34,925 nt of DNA from Eubacteriaceae bacterium (GCA_013335935.1 JAAXUP010000015.1:1-34925), one strand, 5' to 3'. Positions 15,918-24,483 are shown, counted from the first letter of the stretch. Notes: generated by a model not told the origin, from the letters alone. A program made the numbers and translations.

Positions 15918-17030
15918 GTGACAAATCAAAGAATTGCAGCAATTATCGTAGCGGCGGGGTTTTCATCAAGGATGAATGCCTTCAAACCTTTACTTGAAAT
16001 GGGGTCATCCACCATAATTGAACAAGCGATTCATACATTTCAGCAGGTTGGAATAAATGAGATTATTGTTGTTACAGGGAACCATGCAGAAAGATTGGAA
16101 GCTCACATCGCTTATACCGGAGCAATCTGCCTTCGCTCAGATTATACGAAAAATAAAATGTTCGACTCAGCCTGCCTGGGACTTGAATATCTTAAAAGTA
16201 AGTGTGACATGGCGTTTTTTACTCCGGTGGATGCTCCTCTTTTTACAATTTATAGTCTTAAAAAGATGATTTCTAGAATGAATTTGCTTAATAATTCAGT
16301 AATAATCCCATGCTTTCTGAATGAAAAGGGACATCCCCTCCTTATCAATTCCAAATGCTTTGAAGAGATTTTGTCCTATGAGGGATCATCAGGGATGCAA
16401 GGTGCAATCGGCAGATTAGAAGATCTGGATCTATTGAATTTACCTGATCCCGGGCTGATCATGGATGCGGATACTCCCCAGGATTATGAAGTCCTGAAGC
16501 GTTATGAACAGGAAAGACCTGTACCGTCAAAAGAGGAGTGTATGAAAATTCATGAATATTTTAGGACTCCGAAAAATATCATAAAACATTGTGAAATGGT
16601 CGCCAGTGTGGGTGAAGAGATATCAAAATCTCTTACTGATCATGGCTATTTCCTTGATCAAAGAAAAGTTCAGGCGGCAGCACTCCTGCATGATCTCATG
16701 AAATATAAAAAAAACCATGCAGCCGAGGGAGCAGAATTGCTGAAAGACTTGGGGTACACTGGCATATCGCCTATTGTTGAAGTTCACATGGAGCTTGATG
16801 AATATGATATATCTCACATCACGGAAAAAACCGTGGTCTATTTAGCAGATAAATTGGTGCTGGAAGATATCGTAATCTCTTTGAGAGAGCGTTTTGAACA
16901 TAAAATGAAGTCATATCATAATGACGAACAGGCATGCAAAGCTATTCAAAGAAAGTATATTCAGGCTCTTCACGTGGAGAAACTGATATTTCAGATAATT
17001 AATGAATCAGGAAATATTAAGCCAACATAA
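15918..17030 (+). CDS. MobA/MocA-like NTP transferase fused to an HD domain (DVU_1551-like)
   Basis: Two-domain protein of 370 residues. Residues 5-195 are a nucleotidyltransferase: AAIIVAAGFSSRMNAFKPLL, FFTPVDAPLFT and DADTPQDY match MobA/MocA/YgfJ enzymes that attach GMP or CMP to molybdopterin. Residues 205-365 are an HD phosphohydrolase: H224 in IIKHCEMVA, H258-D259 in ALLHDLMKY, H267 and H290 in VEVHMELD. A transferase joined to a hydrolase could add and remove a nucleotide on the same cofactor; that is inference. Start GTG 15918, with GGAGGGGAG 8 bases upstream. It is the last gene of the cluster. I recall the N-terminal family as DVU_1551. No good terminator is seen after it. Confidence 0.88.
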   Translation: MTNQRIAAIIVAAGFSSRMNAFKPLLEMGSSTIIEQAIHTFQQVGINEIIVVTGNHAERLEAHIAYTGAICLRSDYTKNKMFDSACLGLEYLKSKCDMAFFTPVDAPLFTIYSLKKMISRMNLLNNSVIIPCFLNEKGHPLLINSKCFEEILSYEGSSGMQGAIGRLEDLDLLNLPDPGLIMDADTPQDYEVLKRYEQERPVPSKEECMKIHEYFRTPKNIIKHCEMVASVGEEISKSLTDHGYFLDQRKVQAAALLHDLMKYKKNHAAEGAELLKDLGYTGISPIVEVHMELDEYDISHITEKTVVYLADKLVLEDIVISLRERFEHKMKSYHNDEQACKAIQRKYIQALHVEKLIFQIINESGNIKPT

Positions 17031-17103
17031 GCATTTCATGCTAAGGATGCCTGCTTTGTATGGGATTAAATACATAAACTTATTCGTAATTTACAATATT
17101 TTC

Positions 17104-17112
17104 TGGTATAAT
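17104..17112 (+). promoter_or_regulatory. extended -10 promoter for pgi
   Basis: TGGTATAAT (TGn plus TATAAT at 17107-17112) lies 32 bases before the pgi ATG. The -35 region is poor, which the extended -10 would offset. Confidence 0.6.
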
Positions 17113-17144
17113 AGTAAAAACAAATAAATTTAGGGGGATGTCCT

Positions 17145-18479
17145 ATGACGCTAAAAGTTGATTACAGCAATACTATGATCAAACAAGAGGAAATAGATAA
17201 TATCTACAAGCAGATAATCCTTGCAGATTCCATACTAAAAAGTAAAGAAGGTCCTGGCAGCGATTATCTGGGATGGCTGGATTATCCGGTGAGCCATGAC
17301 AAGGAAGAATTTGAAAGAATCATTAAAGCGGCAGAATATATTAAAGAGAACTGCGAGGTACTTATTGTTATTGGCATCGGCGGTTCCTATCTGGGTTCAA
17401 AAGCAGTGATCGATGCCCTCAGTCCGATTTTTGTCAACGAACTGGATGAAAAAGAACGCAAGGCGCCGAAAATTTACTTTGCAGGACAAAATATAAGCGG
17501 TAAATATTTGAAACAACTTTATGAACTTGTCAAAGATAAGAATATCATGGTTAATGTCATTTCAAAGTCAGGCACTACGACAGAGCCGGCTATCGCCTTT
17601 AGAGTGTTTAAAGCGCTTCTCGAAGAAAAATACGGCAAAGAAGCGAGCAAAAAACGTATTTTTGTAACTACAGACAAAAGCAGAGGCGCCCTTAAGACAA
17701 TGGCAGAGGAGCAAGGCTATGAAAGTTTTGTCATTCCGGATAATGTGGGTGGACGATTCTCCGTTCATACCGCTGTGGGACTCCTGCCCATCGCAGCTGC
17801 AGGAATTGATATCAGAGCCTTCATGAAGGGTGCAGAAGACAGCATGAAGGAATACACCAGCGAGAAGATCGAAGAAAATGCTTGCTATCAATATGTAGCA
17901 GCCAGAAATGTACTTTTGCGAAAAAGCAAAGAAATTGAAATAATGGTCAATTACGAACCTGAAATGACTATGTTCGCCGAATGGTGGAAACAGCTTTTTG
18001 GAGAAAGCGAAGGAAAAGAAGGAAAAGGGATCTTCCCGGTATCAGTAAATAATTCAACCGATCTTCATTCCCTGGGTCAGATCATTCAGGATGGAAAGAG
18101 AAACATTTTTGAATCCGTCATCGTCTTTGAAAATCATGAGGATGATTCTATTATCCCTTCAGATACGGAAGATCTGGACGGACTTAATTATATCGCTGGC
18201 ATGGGCATGAATTATGTAAACCAAAAAGCTTTCGAAGGAACACTCCTGGCGCATATCGACGGTGGAGTACCAAACATCATCATCCGGGTGGATAAGCTGG
18301 ATGCCTATAACATTGGAAGACTTGTGTATTTCTATGAAAGAGCGTGCGGTATAAGCGGGTATATATTAGGTGTAAATCCTTTTGATCAACCCGGTGTGGA
18401 AGCCTATAAGAAGAATATGTTTGCTTTACTTGGAAAAAAAGGCTACGAAGAGCTTGCAGCAAGTCTTAAAAACAGATAA
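17145..18479 (+). CDS. pgi: glucose-6-phosphate isomerase
   Basis: Interconverts glucose 6-phosphate and fructose 6-phosphate in glycolysis and gluconeogenesis. The 444 residues are the size of Gram-positive enzymes of this family. Sugar isomerase motifs are visible: [32 protein letters not shown], and the family signature [16 protein letters not shown]. The C-terminal part contains the [20 protein letters not shown] segment with the catalytic-region residues. ATG 17145 has AGGGGGA about 8 bases upstream. It is a single-gene unit with its own promoter and terminator, unrelated to the preceding cluster. Confidence 0.97.
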   Translation: MTLKVDYSNTMIKQEEIDNIYKQIILADSILKSKEGPGSDYLGWLDYPVSHDKEEFERIIKAAEYIKENCEVLIVIGIGGSYLGSKAVIDALSPIFVNELDEKERKAPKIYFAGQNISGKYLKQLYELVKDKNIMVNVISKSGTTTEPAIAFRVFKALLEEKYGKEASKKRIFVTTDKSRGALKTMAEEQGYESFVIPDNVGGRFSVHTAVGLLPIAAAGIDIRAFMKGAEDSMKEYTSEKIEENACYQYVAARNVLLRKSKEIEIMVNYEPEMTMFAEWWKQLFGESEGKEGKGIFPVSVNNSTDLHSLGQIIQDGKRNIFESVIVFENHEDDSIIPSDTEDLDGLNYIAGMGMNYVNQKAFEGTLLAHIDGGVPNIIIRVDKLDAYNIGRLVYFYERACGISGYILGVNPFDQPGVEAYKKNMFALLGKKGYEELAASLKNR

Positions 18480-18495
18480 GAAAATACACCATCAT

Positions 18496-18526
18496 TTGGA
18501 CGGGAGAAACTCCCGTCCAATTTTTT
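18496..18526 (+). terminator. intrinsic terminator of pgi
   Basis: The stem TTGGACGGGAG / CTCCCGTCCAA with loop AAA is followed by TTTTTT. It lies 16 bases after the pgi stop. Confidence 0.95.
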
Positions 18527-18572
18527 AATAGTTTTCTAATAATACAACAATGCATACTTAATACGATTAGGC

Positions 18573-18578
18573 TATAAT
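18573..18578 (+). promoter_or_regulatory. -10 box for the UBA protein/two-component operon
   Basis: TATAAT at 18573-18578 lies 33 bases before ATG 18612. No good -35 is seen. The predicted transcript start near 18585 argues against using the ATG at 18585. Confidence 0.45.
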
Positions 18579-18611
18579 TGGGTTATGAAAAATAAAAACG
18601 GAGGCAAAACC

Positions 18612-19076
18612 ATGAGGATCACGCTGGAGCAAGTGGAACAACTTAGAAAAAAAATCGACTGCGATTATGTCACTGCTGAGAAAGCATTGAGGAAATCAAA
18701 AGGAAATTTTAACGACGCGGTTTTATACCTTGAAAAAAGAGAAAACAATAAAATTAAAAAACTAATAACAGAAATAGAGGAAGTTTTAAATCGAATATTC
18801 AGTTATAATCTTATTATGATAAAAAAAGAGGCTAATGTTATTAATTTTCCTCTTATTCTGATCCTACTAGCCATCGTAATATTCAAGATACCGGCGTCTT
18901 TGCTTCTGGTCGTTGCCCTGGCTGCTGTATTGGCCGATTATTCCTTCGAAATCGCCAGCAGGAATGAAAATGTATCCTCTGGCATAATGACAGGAAATGG
19001 ACAGGAGGAACCCGAGGTCTCCGTTGAAGAAATCAATGAAGACGATGACGGATTTTATGAAATCACAGTAGAATGA
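18612..19076 (+). CDS. UBA-like/DUF4342-type membrane protein
   Basis: Protein of 154 residues. The first 45 residues look like a UBA/TS-N fold (DCDYVTAEKALRKSKGNFNDAVLYLEKR), the kind used in elongation factor Ts and nascent-chain proteins. A Lys-rich helix follows, then one or two membrane segments (FPLILILLAIVIFKI and SLLLVVALAAVLADY), then an acidic tail (EEINEDDDGFYE). Start ATG 18612 is set by GGAGG 7 bases upstream. It precedes the response regulator by 15 bases, so they share a transcript. In Clostridia a protein of this type is often next to a two-component system. A role as membrane partner of the sensor kinase is inference. Confidence 0.7.
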   Translation: MRITLEQVEQLRKKIDCDYVTAEKALRKSKGNFNDAVLYLEKRENNKIKKLITEIEEVLNRIFSYNLIMIKKEANVINFPLILILLAIVIFKIPASLLLVVALAAVLADYSFEIASRNENVSSGIMTGNGQEEPEVSVEEINEDDDGFYEITVE

Positions 19077-19091
19077 CAGGAGGGGAAAAAT

Positions 19092-19781
19092 ATGGCAATC
19101 AAAGTGCTGATCATAGAAGATGAGGTAAAAATAGCCAGGTTTTTGCAGCTTGAGCTTGAACACGAAGGTTACATTACAGAGCTTGCTTTTGAAGGCCGTG
19201 AGGGTCTTCGAAAAGCTGAAGATCACACCTATGATGTGATCATACTTGACGTGATGCTTCCAAATTTAAATGGTATGGAAATATGCAGACGACTGAGACA
19301 AGGACAAAACAATACGCCGATCATTATACTCACAGCAAAAGATGATGTGATCGACAAGGTTATGGGTCTTGATATCGGCGCTGACGATTACATGACAAAA
19401 CCCTTTGCAATTGAAGAGCTCCTTGCGAGAATCAGAGTAATGGTAAAAAGAAATCACTCAGCAGCTGAAAAAGCGAATGGTAGAATGATCGTTGGCAAAC
19501 TGATTCTTGATAAAGATCAGTATCAGGCATATTATGGTGATGACCTCCTTGAATTAACAAAAAAAGAGTTTGACTTGCTTGAATACCTGATGGAAAACAA
19601 AAATATTGTCCTCACCAGAGATAAAATCGTTGAAAAAGTGTGGGGATACGATTATTTGGGAGAAACCAATATAACCGATGTTTATATCAGATACCTGAGA
19701 AGTAAAATCGACCAGAAATATCATGTGGATATCATCAAGACAATACGCGGCGTGGGGTATAAGCTGACCAATGAATCATGA
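19092..19781 (+). CDS. OmpR/PhoB-type response regulator
   Basis: DNA-binding response regulator of 229 residues. The receiver domain has the acidic pocket E9-D10-E11, the phospho-acceptor D53 in ILDVMLPNLNG, TAKDD, and the conserved Lys in YMTKPF. The C-terminal winged helix (about 130-227) has LTKKEFDLLEYLMENKN and TDVYIRYLRSKID. ATG 19092 has GGAGGGG upstream. It overlaps the sensor kinase gene by 11 bases, as is typical of cognate pairs. Target genes are not evident. Confidence 0.95.
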   Translation: MAIKVLIIEDEVKIARFLQLELEHEGYITELAFEGREGLRKAEDHTYDVIILDVMLPNLNGMEICRRLRQGQNNTPIIILTAKDDVIDKVMGLDIGADDYMTKPFAIEELLARIRVMVKRNHSAAEKANGRMIVGKLILDKDQYQAYYGDDLLELTKKEFDLLEYLMENKNIVLTRDKIVEKVWGYDYLGETNITDVYIRYLRSKIDQKYHVDIIKTIRGVGYKLTNES

Positions 19782-21267
19782 AAAGAAGGCCCAGAAGAAT
19801 ACCATGAAAAATGAAAGTGAAAAACCAAATTTGATAAAGCAGCTGATGAGACTCCCGTTTTCCATCGCTGATAATATTTCAAGGATACTTAGGTTCTCCA
19901 TCAGGACAAAAATATCCTTTAATTATATTGCCCTTTACACAATAATCGTTTTTATGACTTTCTTCATTGCTGTTTCCGGTTATCTCTATTATGTCAGGAA
20001 TATTGTCGGTAATGAAAATCAGGGGAATTATGAAAGAGTAACAATGGCATTGGACACCTTCGGAAATAATGGGGACTTAGGACAGTTAGCCTTGGAAATA
20101 AATAATATAAAAGACGCCAGTAAAAATTCGAAAACAGAAATTCTGGTTATGGACAACAACGGTCTGACAATGGTTTCAACGGATAACACTTATCCGGTAA
20201 AGAATTATGCCCTCATTCGAGGAAGCAATCCGATCTACAGCAATTTTTCGTTCTACAGCATAGTTTCCTATGGACTTATGCCTGCAGAATTTGAATATGG
20301 AGATTACCGAGTGATATTTTTTGACGAAATCTGGGATCAGCTGAACAATCTTGGAGTTTTTATCATTCTAATGACCATCAGTCTGCTGGTTGGATTTTTC
20401 ATGATCTGGTTTCTTGGGGGCATGAGGCTGAAAAGAGTGCTCAGCCCAATCAATAAAATCACAAAAACTGCCCAGAAAATAAATACCCAGAATCTGGATA
20501 TGAGAATCGACGTGGGAGAATCAAAATATGAACTCAGGGACTTGTCCTTGACGATTAATGAAATGATAGACAGGATACAGGATGGTTATGGGAAACAGCA
20601 AAGGTTTGTTTCAGATGTATCACACGAACTTCGTACACCCATATCGGTAATCAATGGATATGCCAATATGTTAGACCGTTGGGGGAAAAAGGACCCTGAA
20701 GTTCTCCAGGAGTCTATCGATGCCTTAAAGGTTGAAGCAGCGAACATGGCAGATTTGGTTGAAAAACTTCTTTTTCTGGCTCGTCACGATGGGGATACCC
20801 TTAAATACGAATTGAGCAGGCTGAATTTAAGTGAACTTGTTGATGATATATTTAAGGAGACCGAGCTGATCGACTCAACCCATCAAATCGAAAGCAGCAC
20901 GGTGGAAGATATTTTTATCAACGGAGATAGCAATAGAATCAAGCAAATGATCAGGATATTTGTGGATAATGCTATTAAATATACCCCTGAGGGGAAGTCG
21001 ATTTTTATTAAAACATTTACGGAAGGTAAGTGGGCAGTTGTTGAAATTAAAGATCAGGGTATAGGGATATCCGAAAAAGATATGAATAATATTTTTGAAA
21101 GATTCTTTCGCGCCGATGAGTCAAGAACACGAACCACCGGGGGTTACGGACTTGGCCTTAGCATTTCTAAGATCATTGTGCTTCAGCATGGTGGAAAAAT
21201 CAAGGTGCGGAGCAAACCGGGAGCAGGCAGCATATTCAGCGCATATCTTCCTGTCTCTCAAGAATAA
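19771..21267 (+). CDS. HAMP-domain sensor histidine kinase
   Basis: Membrane sensor kinase of 498 residues, partner of the regulator at 19092. Order: cytoplasmic Lys-rich N-terminus, membrane segment about 53-75, extracytoplasmic sensor domain about 80-190, second membrane segment about 193-217, HAMP about 218-270, phospho-acceptor helix with SDVSHELRTP (H285), then the ATPase domain with DNAIKYTPEGKS (N-box near 400), DQGIGIS and GYGLGLSISK (G-boxes near 430 and 459). The start ATG 19771 lies inside the regulator gene. ATG 19804 is a possible alternative. The signal sensed cannot be read from sequence. Confidence 0.94.
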   Translation: MNHEKKAQKNTMKNESEKPNLIKQLMRLPFSIADNISRILRFSIRTKISFNYIALYTIIVFMTFFIAVSGYLYYVRNIVGNENQGNYERVTMALDTFGNNGDLGQLALEINNIKDASKNSKTEILVMDNNGLTMVSTDNTYPVKNYALIRGSNPIYSNFSFYSIVSYGLMPAEFEYGDYRVIFFDEIWDQLNNLGVFIILMTISLLVGFFMIWFLGGMRLKRVLSPINKITKTAQKINTQNLDMRIDVGESKYELRDLSLTINEMIDRIQDGYGKQQRFVSDVSHELRTPISVINGYANMLDRWGKKDPEVLQESIDALKVEAANMADLVEKLLFLARHDGDTLKYELSRLNLSELVDDIFKETELIDSTHQIESSTVEDIFINGDSNRIKQMIRIFVDNAIKYTPEGKSIFIKTFTEGKWAVVEIKDQGIGISEKDMNNIFERFFRADESRTRTTGGYGLGLSISKIIVLQHGGKIKVRSKPGAGSIFSAYLPVSQE

Positions 21268-21277
21268 TGAGAATTTT

Positions 21278-21304
21278 AATAAGGCTGCCGACGGCAGCCT
21301 TATT
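21278..21304. terminator. hairpin between convergent genes
   Basis: The stem AATAAGGCTGCC / GGCAGCCTTATT encloses GAC. T-rich sequence follows on both strands but with no long U tract. It sits between the kinase gene and the minus-strand TetR gene. Confidence 0.75.
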
Positions 21305-21314
21305 AATGTCCATA

Positions 21315-21986
21315 TTACTTAGTAAGATCATCTTCGAAAATTTTAAGGTCGGCGTTGAAAGCAATTTCAAGTGCCTTATCAAGCTTCGCTTCGAAGATTT
21401 TTTCATCGATACCCACACTGATTACCCAGAATCGGGTAATGAAAAACATTGCTTCCCGGAAAGTCATATCGATATTGCCCAGAATATAATTTCTGATGAT
21501 ACTTGTTGCAATGGCAAATGCTCCAGTCGCATAAGCCCTGACATATTTTTCAGGCAAATCAACGTTGTATTTCTTTAAAATGCCTTCAAATTGTTTCTCG
21601 ACCATCAGATTTAAGTCATATTCGTCTTCCAGCTCAATGGGACTGTCAAACGGGTGGGCTGATTCCATGTAGAGAGATTTGTAAAGTTCATTTTCTGTAA
21701 TTACACGGAAATAAACCGAAACATAAATGAAATGATTCAGCATTTCATCTTCAGCGAAGGGAACTTTGTCTTCAGCAAAATCAAATATTTTCAAGATCAG
21801 CATACCAAAAATATAATCGGCGATATCCTGTTTGCTTTTAAAATAGTAATACAGCAGAGGGTTTTTTACTCCAGCTCTTGCAGCAATGCTTCTGACGGAA
21901 AGATTTTCCCAGCCATCTTCTTTTATTAATTCTTTGGTTACCCTTAAAATATTCTTCTTGGTTTCAATACTTTTACTATAGGCCAC
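21315..21986 (-). CDS. TetR/AcrR family transcriptional regulator
   Basis: Regulator of 223 residues. The N-terminal 50 residues form the TetR DNA-binding domain: TKKNILRVTKELIKEDG, then VRSIAARAGVKNPLLYYYFKSKQDI. The remainder is a helical ligand-binding domain with no recognisable specificity. Start is GTG 21986, preceded by AGGGGTG. No efflux pump or metabolic target lies directly alongside; the gene is divergent from acpS with a 200-base spacer that contains an inverted pair of CTACAGTAA sites, so it may control itself or acpS-nnr. Confidence 0.92.
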   Translation of the reverse strand: MAYSKSIETKKNILRVTKELIKEDGWENLSVRSIAARAGVKNPLLYYYFKSKQDIADYIFGMLILKIFDFAEDKVPFAEDEMLNHFIYVSVYFRVITENELYKSLYMESAHPFDSPIELEDEYDLNLMVEKQFEGILKKYNVDLPEKYVRAYATGAFAIATSIIRNYILGNIDMTFREAMFFITRFWVISVGIDEKIFEAKLDKALEIAFNADLKIFEDDLTK

Positions 21987-22015
21987 ACTAACACCCCTTT
22001 ATCTGCGTAATAATT

Positions 22016-22105
22016 CTACAGTAAGTATATCATAAAGCATTGGTGTATTGTACTGAAATTTTGCAGAGTAAATATTTCAAATCTGTGATGATAACGTTAC
22101 TGTAG
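22016..22105. promoter_or_regulatory. inverted pair of 9-base sites, candidate TetR operators
   Basis: CTACAGTAA at 22016-22024 and its exact reverse complement TTACTGTAG at 22097-22105 flank 72 bases in the spacer between the divergent TetR gene and acpS. Each is a single half-like site, not a clear palindrome. Operator function is inference from position. Confidence 0.3.
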
Positions 22106-22125
22106 CGGGGATTATCCTTCAAATT

Positions 22126-22156
22126 TTGCAAATTTTCAGCTTGTATATGTTATAAT
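22126..22156 (+). promoter_or_regulatory. candidate promoter for acpS-nnr
   Basis: TTGCAA at 22126-22131 and TATAAT at 22151-22156 with a 19-base spacer; a second TATAAT follows at 22160-22165. It lies about 50 bases before the chosen acpS start. Confidence 0.45.
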
Positions 22157-22211
22157 CACTATAATATGATTTCGTTATTCAAACAGTATGAAACGGTGTG
22201 AGGTGGAGCAA

Positions 22212-22592
22212 ATGCTATTTGGAATAGGAACGGATATAATAGAAATAGAAAGAATCGACCATGCCATTGGTAAAAACAGCAGATTTCTGGAAAAATTCTT
22301 TACGGTGACTGAGCAGGAATATTTCAAGAGCAGGAAAAATAAGCCTGAGACTGTCGCCGGATATTTTGCCGCCAAGGAAGCGGTATCAAAAGCCCTGGGA
22401 ACCGGCGTAAGGAACTTCAATTTGATAGACATCGAAATCCAAAAAAATGAGATGGGAAAACCTTGTGTGCTGCTTCTTAACCATGCAGGCCGTTTTGCTG
22501 ATGAAAACAAGATCAGCAGGGTGTTTGTCTCAATTTCCCATTCAAAATATTATGCAGTAGCGAATGCTGCCGCAGAAATTTCGGAGGTGTAG
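22212..22592 (+). CDS. acpS: holo-[acyl-carrier-protein] synthase
   Basis: Transfers 4'-phosphopantetheine from CoA to apo-ACP, activating fatty acid synthesis. The 126 residues are the normal AcpS length. GIGTDIIEIERID at the N-terminus holds the magnesium-binding Asp; FAAKEAVSKALGTG holds the second conserved Glu/Lys region; VSISHSKYYAVA completes the fold. I chose ATG 22212 because homology begins at MLFGIGTD and a GAGGTGGAG box precedes it; ATG 22188 would add eight unrelated residues. It is followed by nnr after 6 bases, a common pair in Firmicutes. Confidence 0.95.
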   Translation: MLFGIGTDIIEIERIDHAIGKNSRFLEKFFTVTEQEYFKSRKNKPETVAGYFAAKEAVSKALGTGVRNFNLIDIEIQKNEMGKPCVLLLNHAGRFADENKISRVFVSISHSKYYAVANAAAEISEV

Positions 22593-22598
22593 GCACTC

Positions 22599-24101
22599 AT
22601 GATATACACCGGAGATGAAATGCGTTATCTGGATAACTATACGATCAAGAATAAAGGGGTATCATCCATACTTCTAATGGAAAATGCCGCGGAGGAAATC
22701 TTCAAGAAAATAAAGAAAAATGTCCCCTCCTTTAAAAAGACCTCGTCTGTTACTATTGTATCGGGCACAGGAAATAACGGAGGTGATGGCCTTGCCTTAG
22801 CCAGACTAATGCAGTCCGAGGGCTATAAGGTCAAAACGGTCATAACGGGCAGCCAGGACAAAATGACGTCAGACACAGCAAAGAATTACAGAAGGCTGTC
22901 AGAGACAGGTGCAGAGATTTGCTTCTATGGGGAACTCAAGGGGAAAGCTGTCAGGAAAATTCTTGATTCATCGGACTATATCATTGATGGAATCTTTGGA
23001 TCAGGTCTTGATAGGGAAGTGACAGGTGAAATTAAGGAACTCATGGAATTGATCAATTCATCAGAAGGGGTCACTATTAGTATTGACATACCCTCAGGGA
23101 TCATGGGAAACAGCGGCAAAGCTGCAGGAATAGCGGTAAAGGCTGATTTTACCGTTGTCGTCGAGGCTTTGAAAACAGGAAATCTTTTGAATGATGCGGC
23201 GGATCATTCTGGCGAAATTCTTGTGACGGACTCAATAGGCATCGACAGAGCAGGCGCAGCAAATGATAAGGAACTTCTGACAAGTGAGTTGGTGGGAAAA
23301 ATGAAGTGCCGGAGAAAGAATTCCCACAAATATGACTTCGGAAAGCTTCTGGTGACAGGGGGAGCTCCGGGAATGACAGGCGCACCTCTTTTGTGTGCCA
23401 TGGCCGGACTGAGGACAGGTTGTGGACTCTCCGCAGCAGCAATTCATCAGGATGTTTGCCAATATACGAACAACCCTTGGCCACAGCTGATGGTATTCTT
23501 CTATAATAATAAGTGGGAATACGAAAAAATGCTGGATAAGACTAAAGCTGTGGTGTTCGGGCCAGGGCTGGGCCAGGAAGAGAAGTATGATGAAGTGCTC
23601 ATCCAGGTCCTTGAAAGGAATATCCCAGTGGTTATTGATGCCGATGGGATATTCCGGCTAAACAGCATTCGGGATAAAGTAAAAATAGACAATAATAAAA
23701 TCATTATCACTCCTCACACCGGGGAAATTGCTAAATTATTCAGGATCACAGCGGCTGAAGTGGAAGAAGATCCCGTTTGTTTTGTTAAACTCGCCGTTCA
23801 AACCTACAATGTCAGCGTCATACTTAAAGGGCCGTGCACCATCATCGCTGATGAGGGGAAAATGTTTTTTAGCTATAAGCCTAATTCGGGGATGGCAACA
23901 GCAGGCAGCGGAGATGTCCTCTCAGGAATCGTGGGCGGGCTTCTTGCCCAGGGATATTCGGTTATGGATGCCATGAAGAAAGGCGTTTACCTACACAGCA
24001 CAGCAGGTTACATCGCAGCTGAAGAAAAAAATGAGTGGAGCATGACGGCAGTGGACATCTTAGATAATATTCATTGTGCGATTGAGGAGCTGGGGACTTA
24101 G
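22599..24101 (+). CDS. nnr: bifunctional NAD(P)HX epimerase / ADP-dependent dehydratase
   Basis: Repairs hydrated NADH and NADPH: the N-terminal YjeF_N domain (about 1-215) epimerises NAD(P)HX and the C-terminal ribokinase-like domain (about 225-495) dehydrates the S form with ADP. Visible motifs are SGTGNNGGDGLALARLM and SIDIPSGIMGNSG in the first, and FGKLLVTGGAPGMTGA, VFGPGLGQ, IITPHTGEIAKL and NSGMATAGSGDVLSGIVGG in the second. The 500 residues are the usual length of the fused form. The ribosome site GGAGG is 11 bases before ATG 22599, inside the end of acpS, so translation is probably coupled. Confidence 0.96.
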   Translation: MIYTGDEMRYLDNYTIKNKGVSSILLMENAAEEIFKKIKKNVPSFKKTSSVTIVSGTGNNGGDGLALARLMQSEGYKVKTVITGSQDKMTSDTAKNYRRLSETGAEICFYGELKGKAVRKILDSSDYIIDGIFGSGLDREVTGEIKELMELINSSEGVTISIDIPSGIMGNSGKAAGIAVKADFTVVVEALKTGNLLNDAADHSGEILVTDSIGIDRAGAANDKELLTSELVGKMKCRRKNSHKYDFGKLLVTGGAPGMTGAPLLCAMAGLRTGCGLSAAAIHQDVCQYTNNPWPQLMVFFYNNKWEYEKMLDKTKAVVFGPGLGQEEKYDEVLIQVLERNIPVVIDADGIFRLNSIRDKVKIDNNKIIITPHTGEIAKLFRITAAEVEEDPVCFVKLAVQTYNVSVILKGPCTIIADEGKMFFSYKPNSGMATAGSGDVLSGIVGGLLAQGYSVMDAMKKGVYLHSTAGYIAAEEKNEWSMTAVDILDNIHCAIEELGT

Positions 24102-24152
24102 GACTTGGAGCCTCAATGTACAATGTACAGTGTACAATTTACAATGATCGTA

Positions 24153-24207
24153 CATTTTAGAAAATATGATTCAGATACGTCCGTATGTAAGGTCTTTTTC
24201 TAAAATG
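24153..24207. repeat. 12-bp perfect inverted repeat, small structured element
   Basis: CATTTTAGAAAA (24153-24164) and TTTTCTAAAATG (24196-24207) are exact reverse complements around 31 bases, which contain a further small palindrome ATACGTCCGTAT. It may be a miniature transposable remnant or an RNA hairpin; nothing decides between these. Confidence 0.6.
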
Positions 24208-24224
24208 TTTTTGTTAACAAAAAC
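24207..24224. repeat. 18-bp perfect palindrome
   Basis: GTTTTTGTTAACAAAAAC is an exact palindrome that begins at the last base of the preceding inverted repeat. It might act as a terminator for nnr or a protein site; its function is unknown. Confidence 0.6.
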
Positions 24225-24483
24225 ACAACAAGAAAAGTGCTTAGTGTTGCATAACTTACGACTTAGGACTTAGGACTTAGGACTTATTGGGTGGTTGGCG
24301 AAATGCAAAATGCAAAACATTGAAGTGGAGAAGTGTTTAGGGGCTGCTAAGAGAACAGCAAAAGCAGTTAAATGTTGAAATGCTGAAGCGTTGAAGTGCT
24401 GAAGTGCAATGCAAATATGCATAAATCTGGCATACTAGCGACTTGGGACTAGCGACTAGCGTCTACAGAAAGAGGGTGTATAA

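Larger units (their letters stand above)
24102..24483 (+). repeat. mosaic intergenic repeat region B (no gene)
   Basis: No gene is seen in these 382 bases. Overlapping TACAATG/TGTACA words open the region. TTAGGACTTAGGACTTAGG (heptamer GGACTTA) lies near 24261-24285, then GGGTGGTTGGCGAAATGC, runs of TTGAAATGC/TTGAAGTGC (24370-24405), and TCTGGCATACTAG (24426-24438). All these phrases recur in region A at 5066-5382. Two inverted repeats at 24153-24224 are listed separately. The end carries the GAGGG ribosome site for nadE. Confidence 0.75.
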
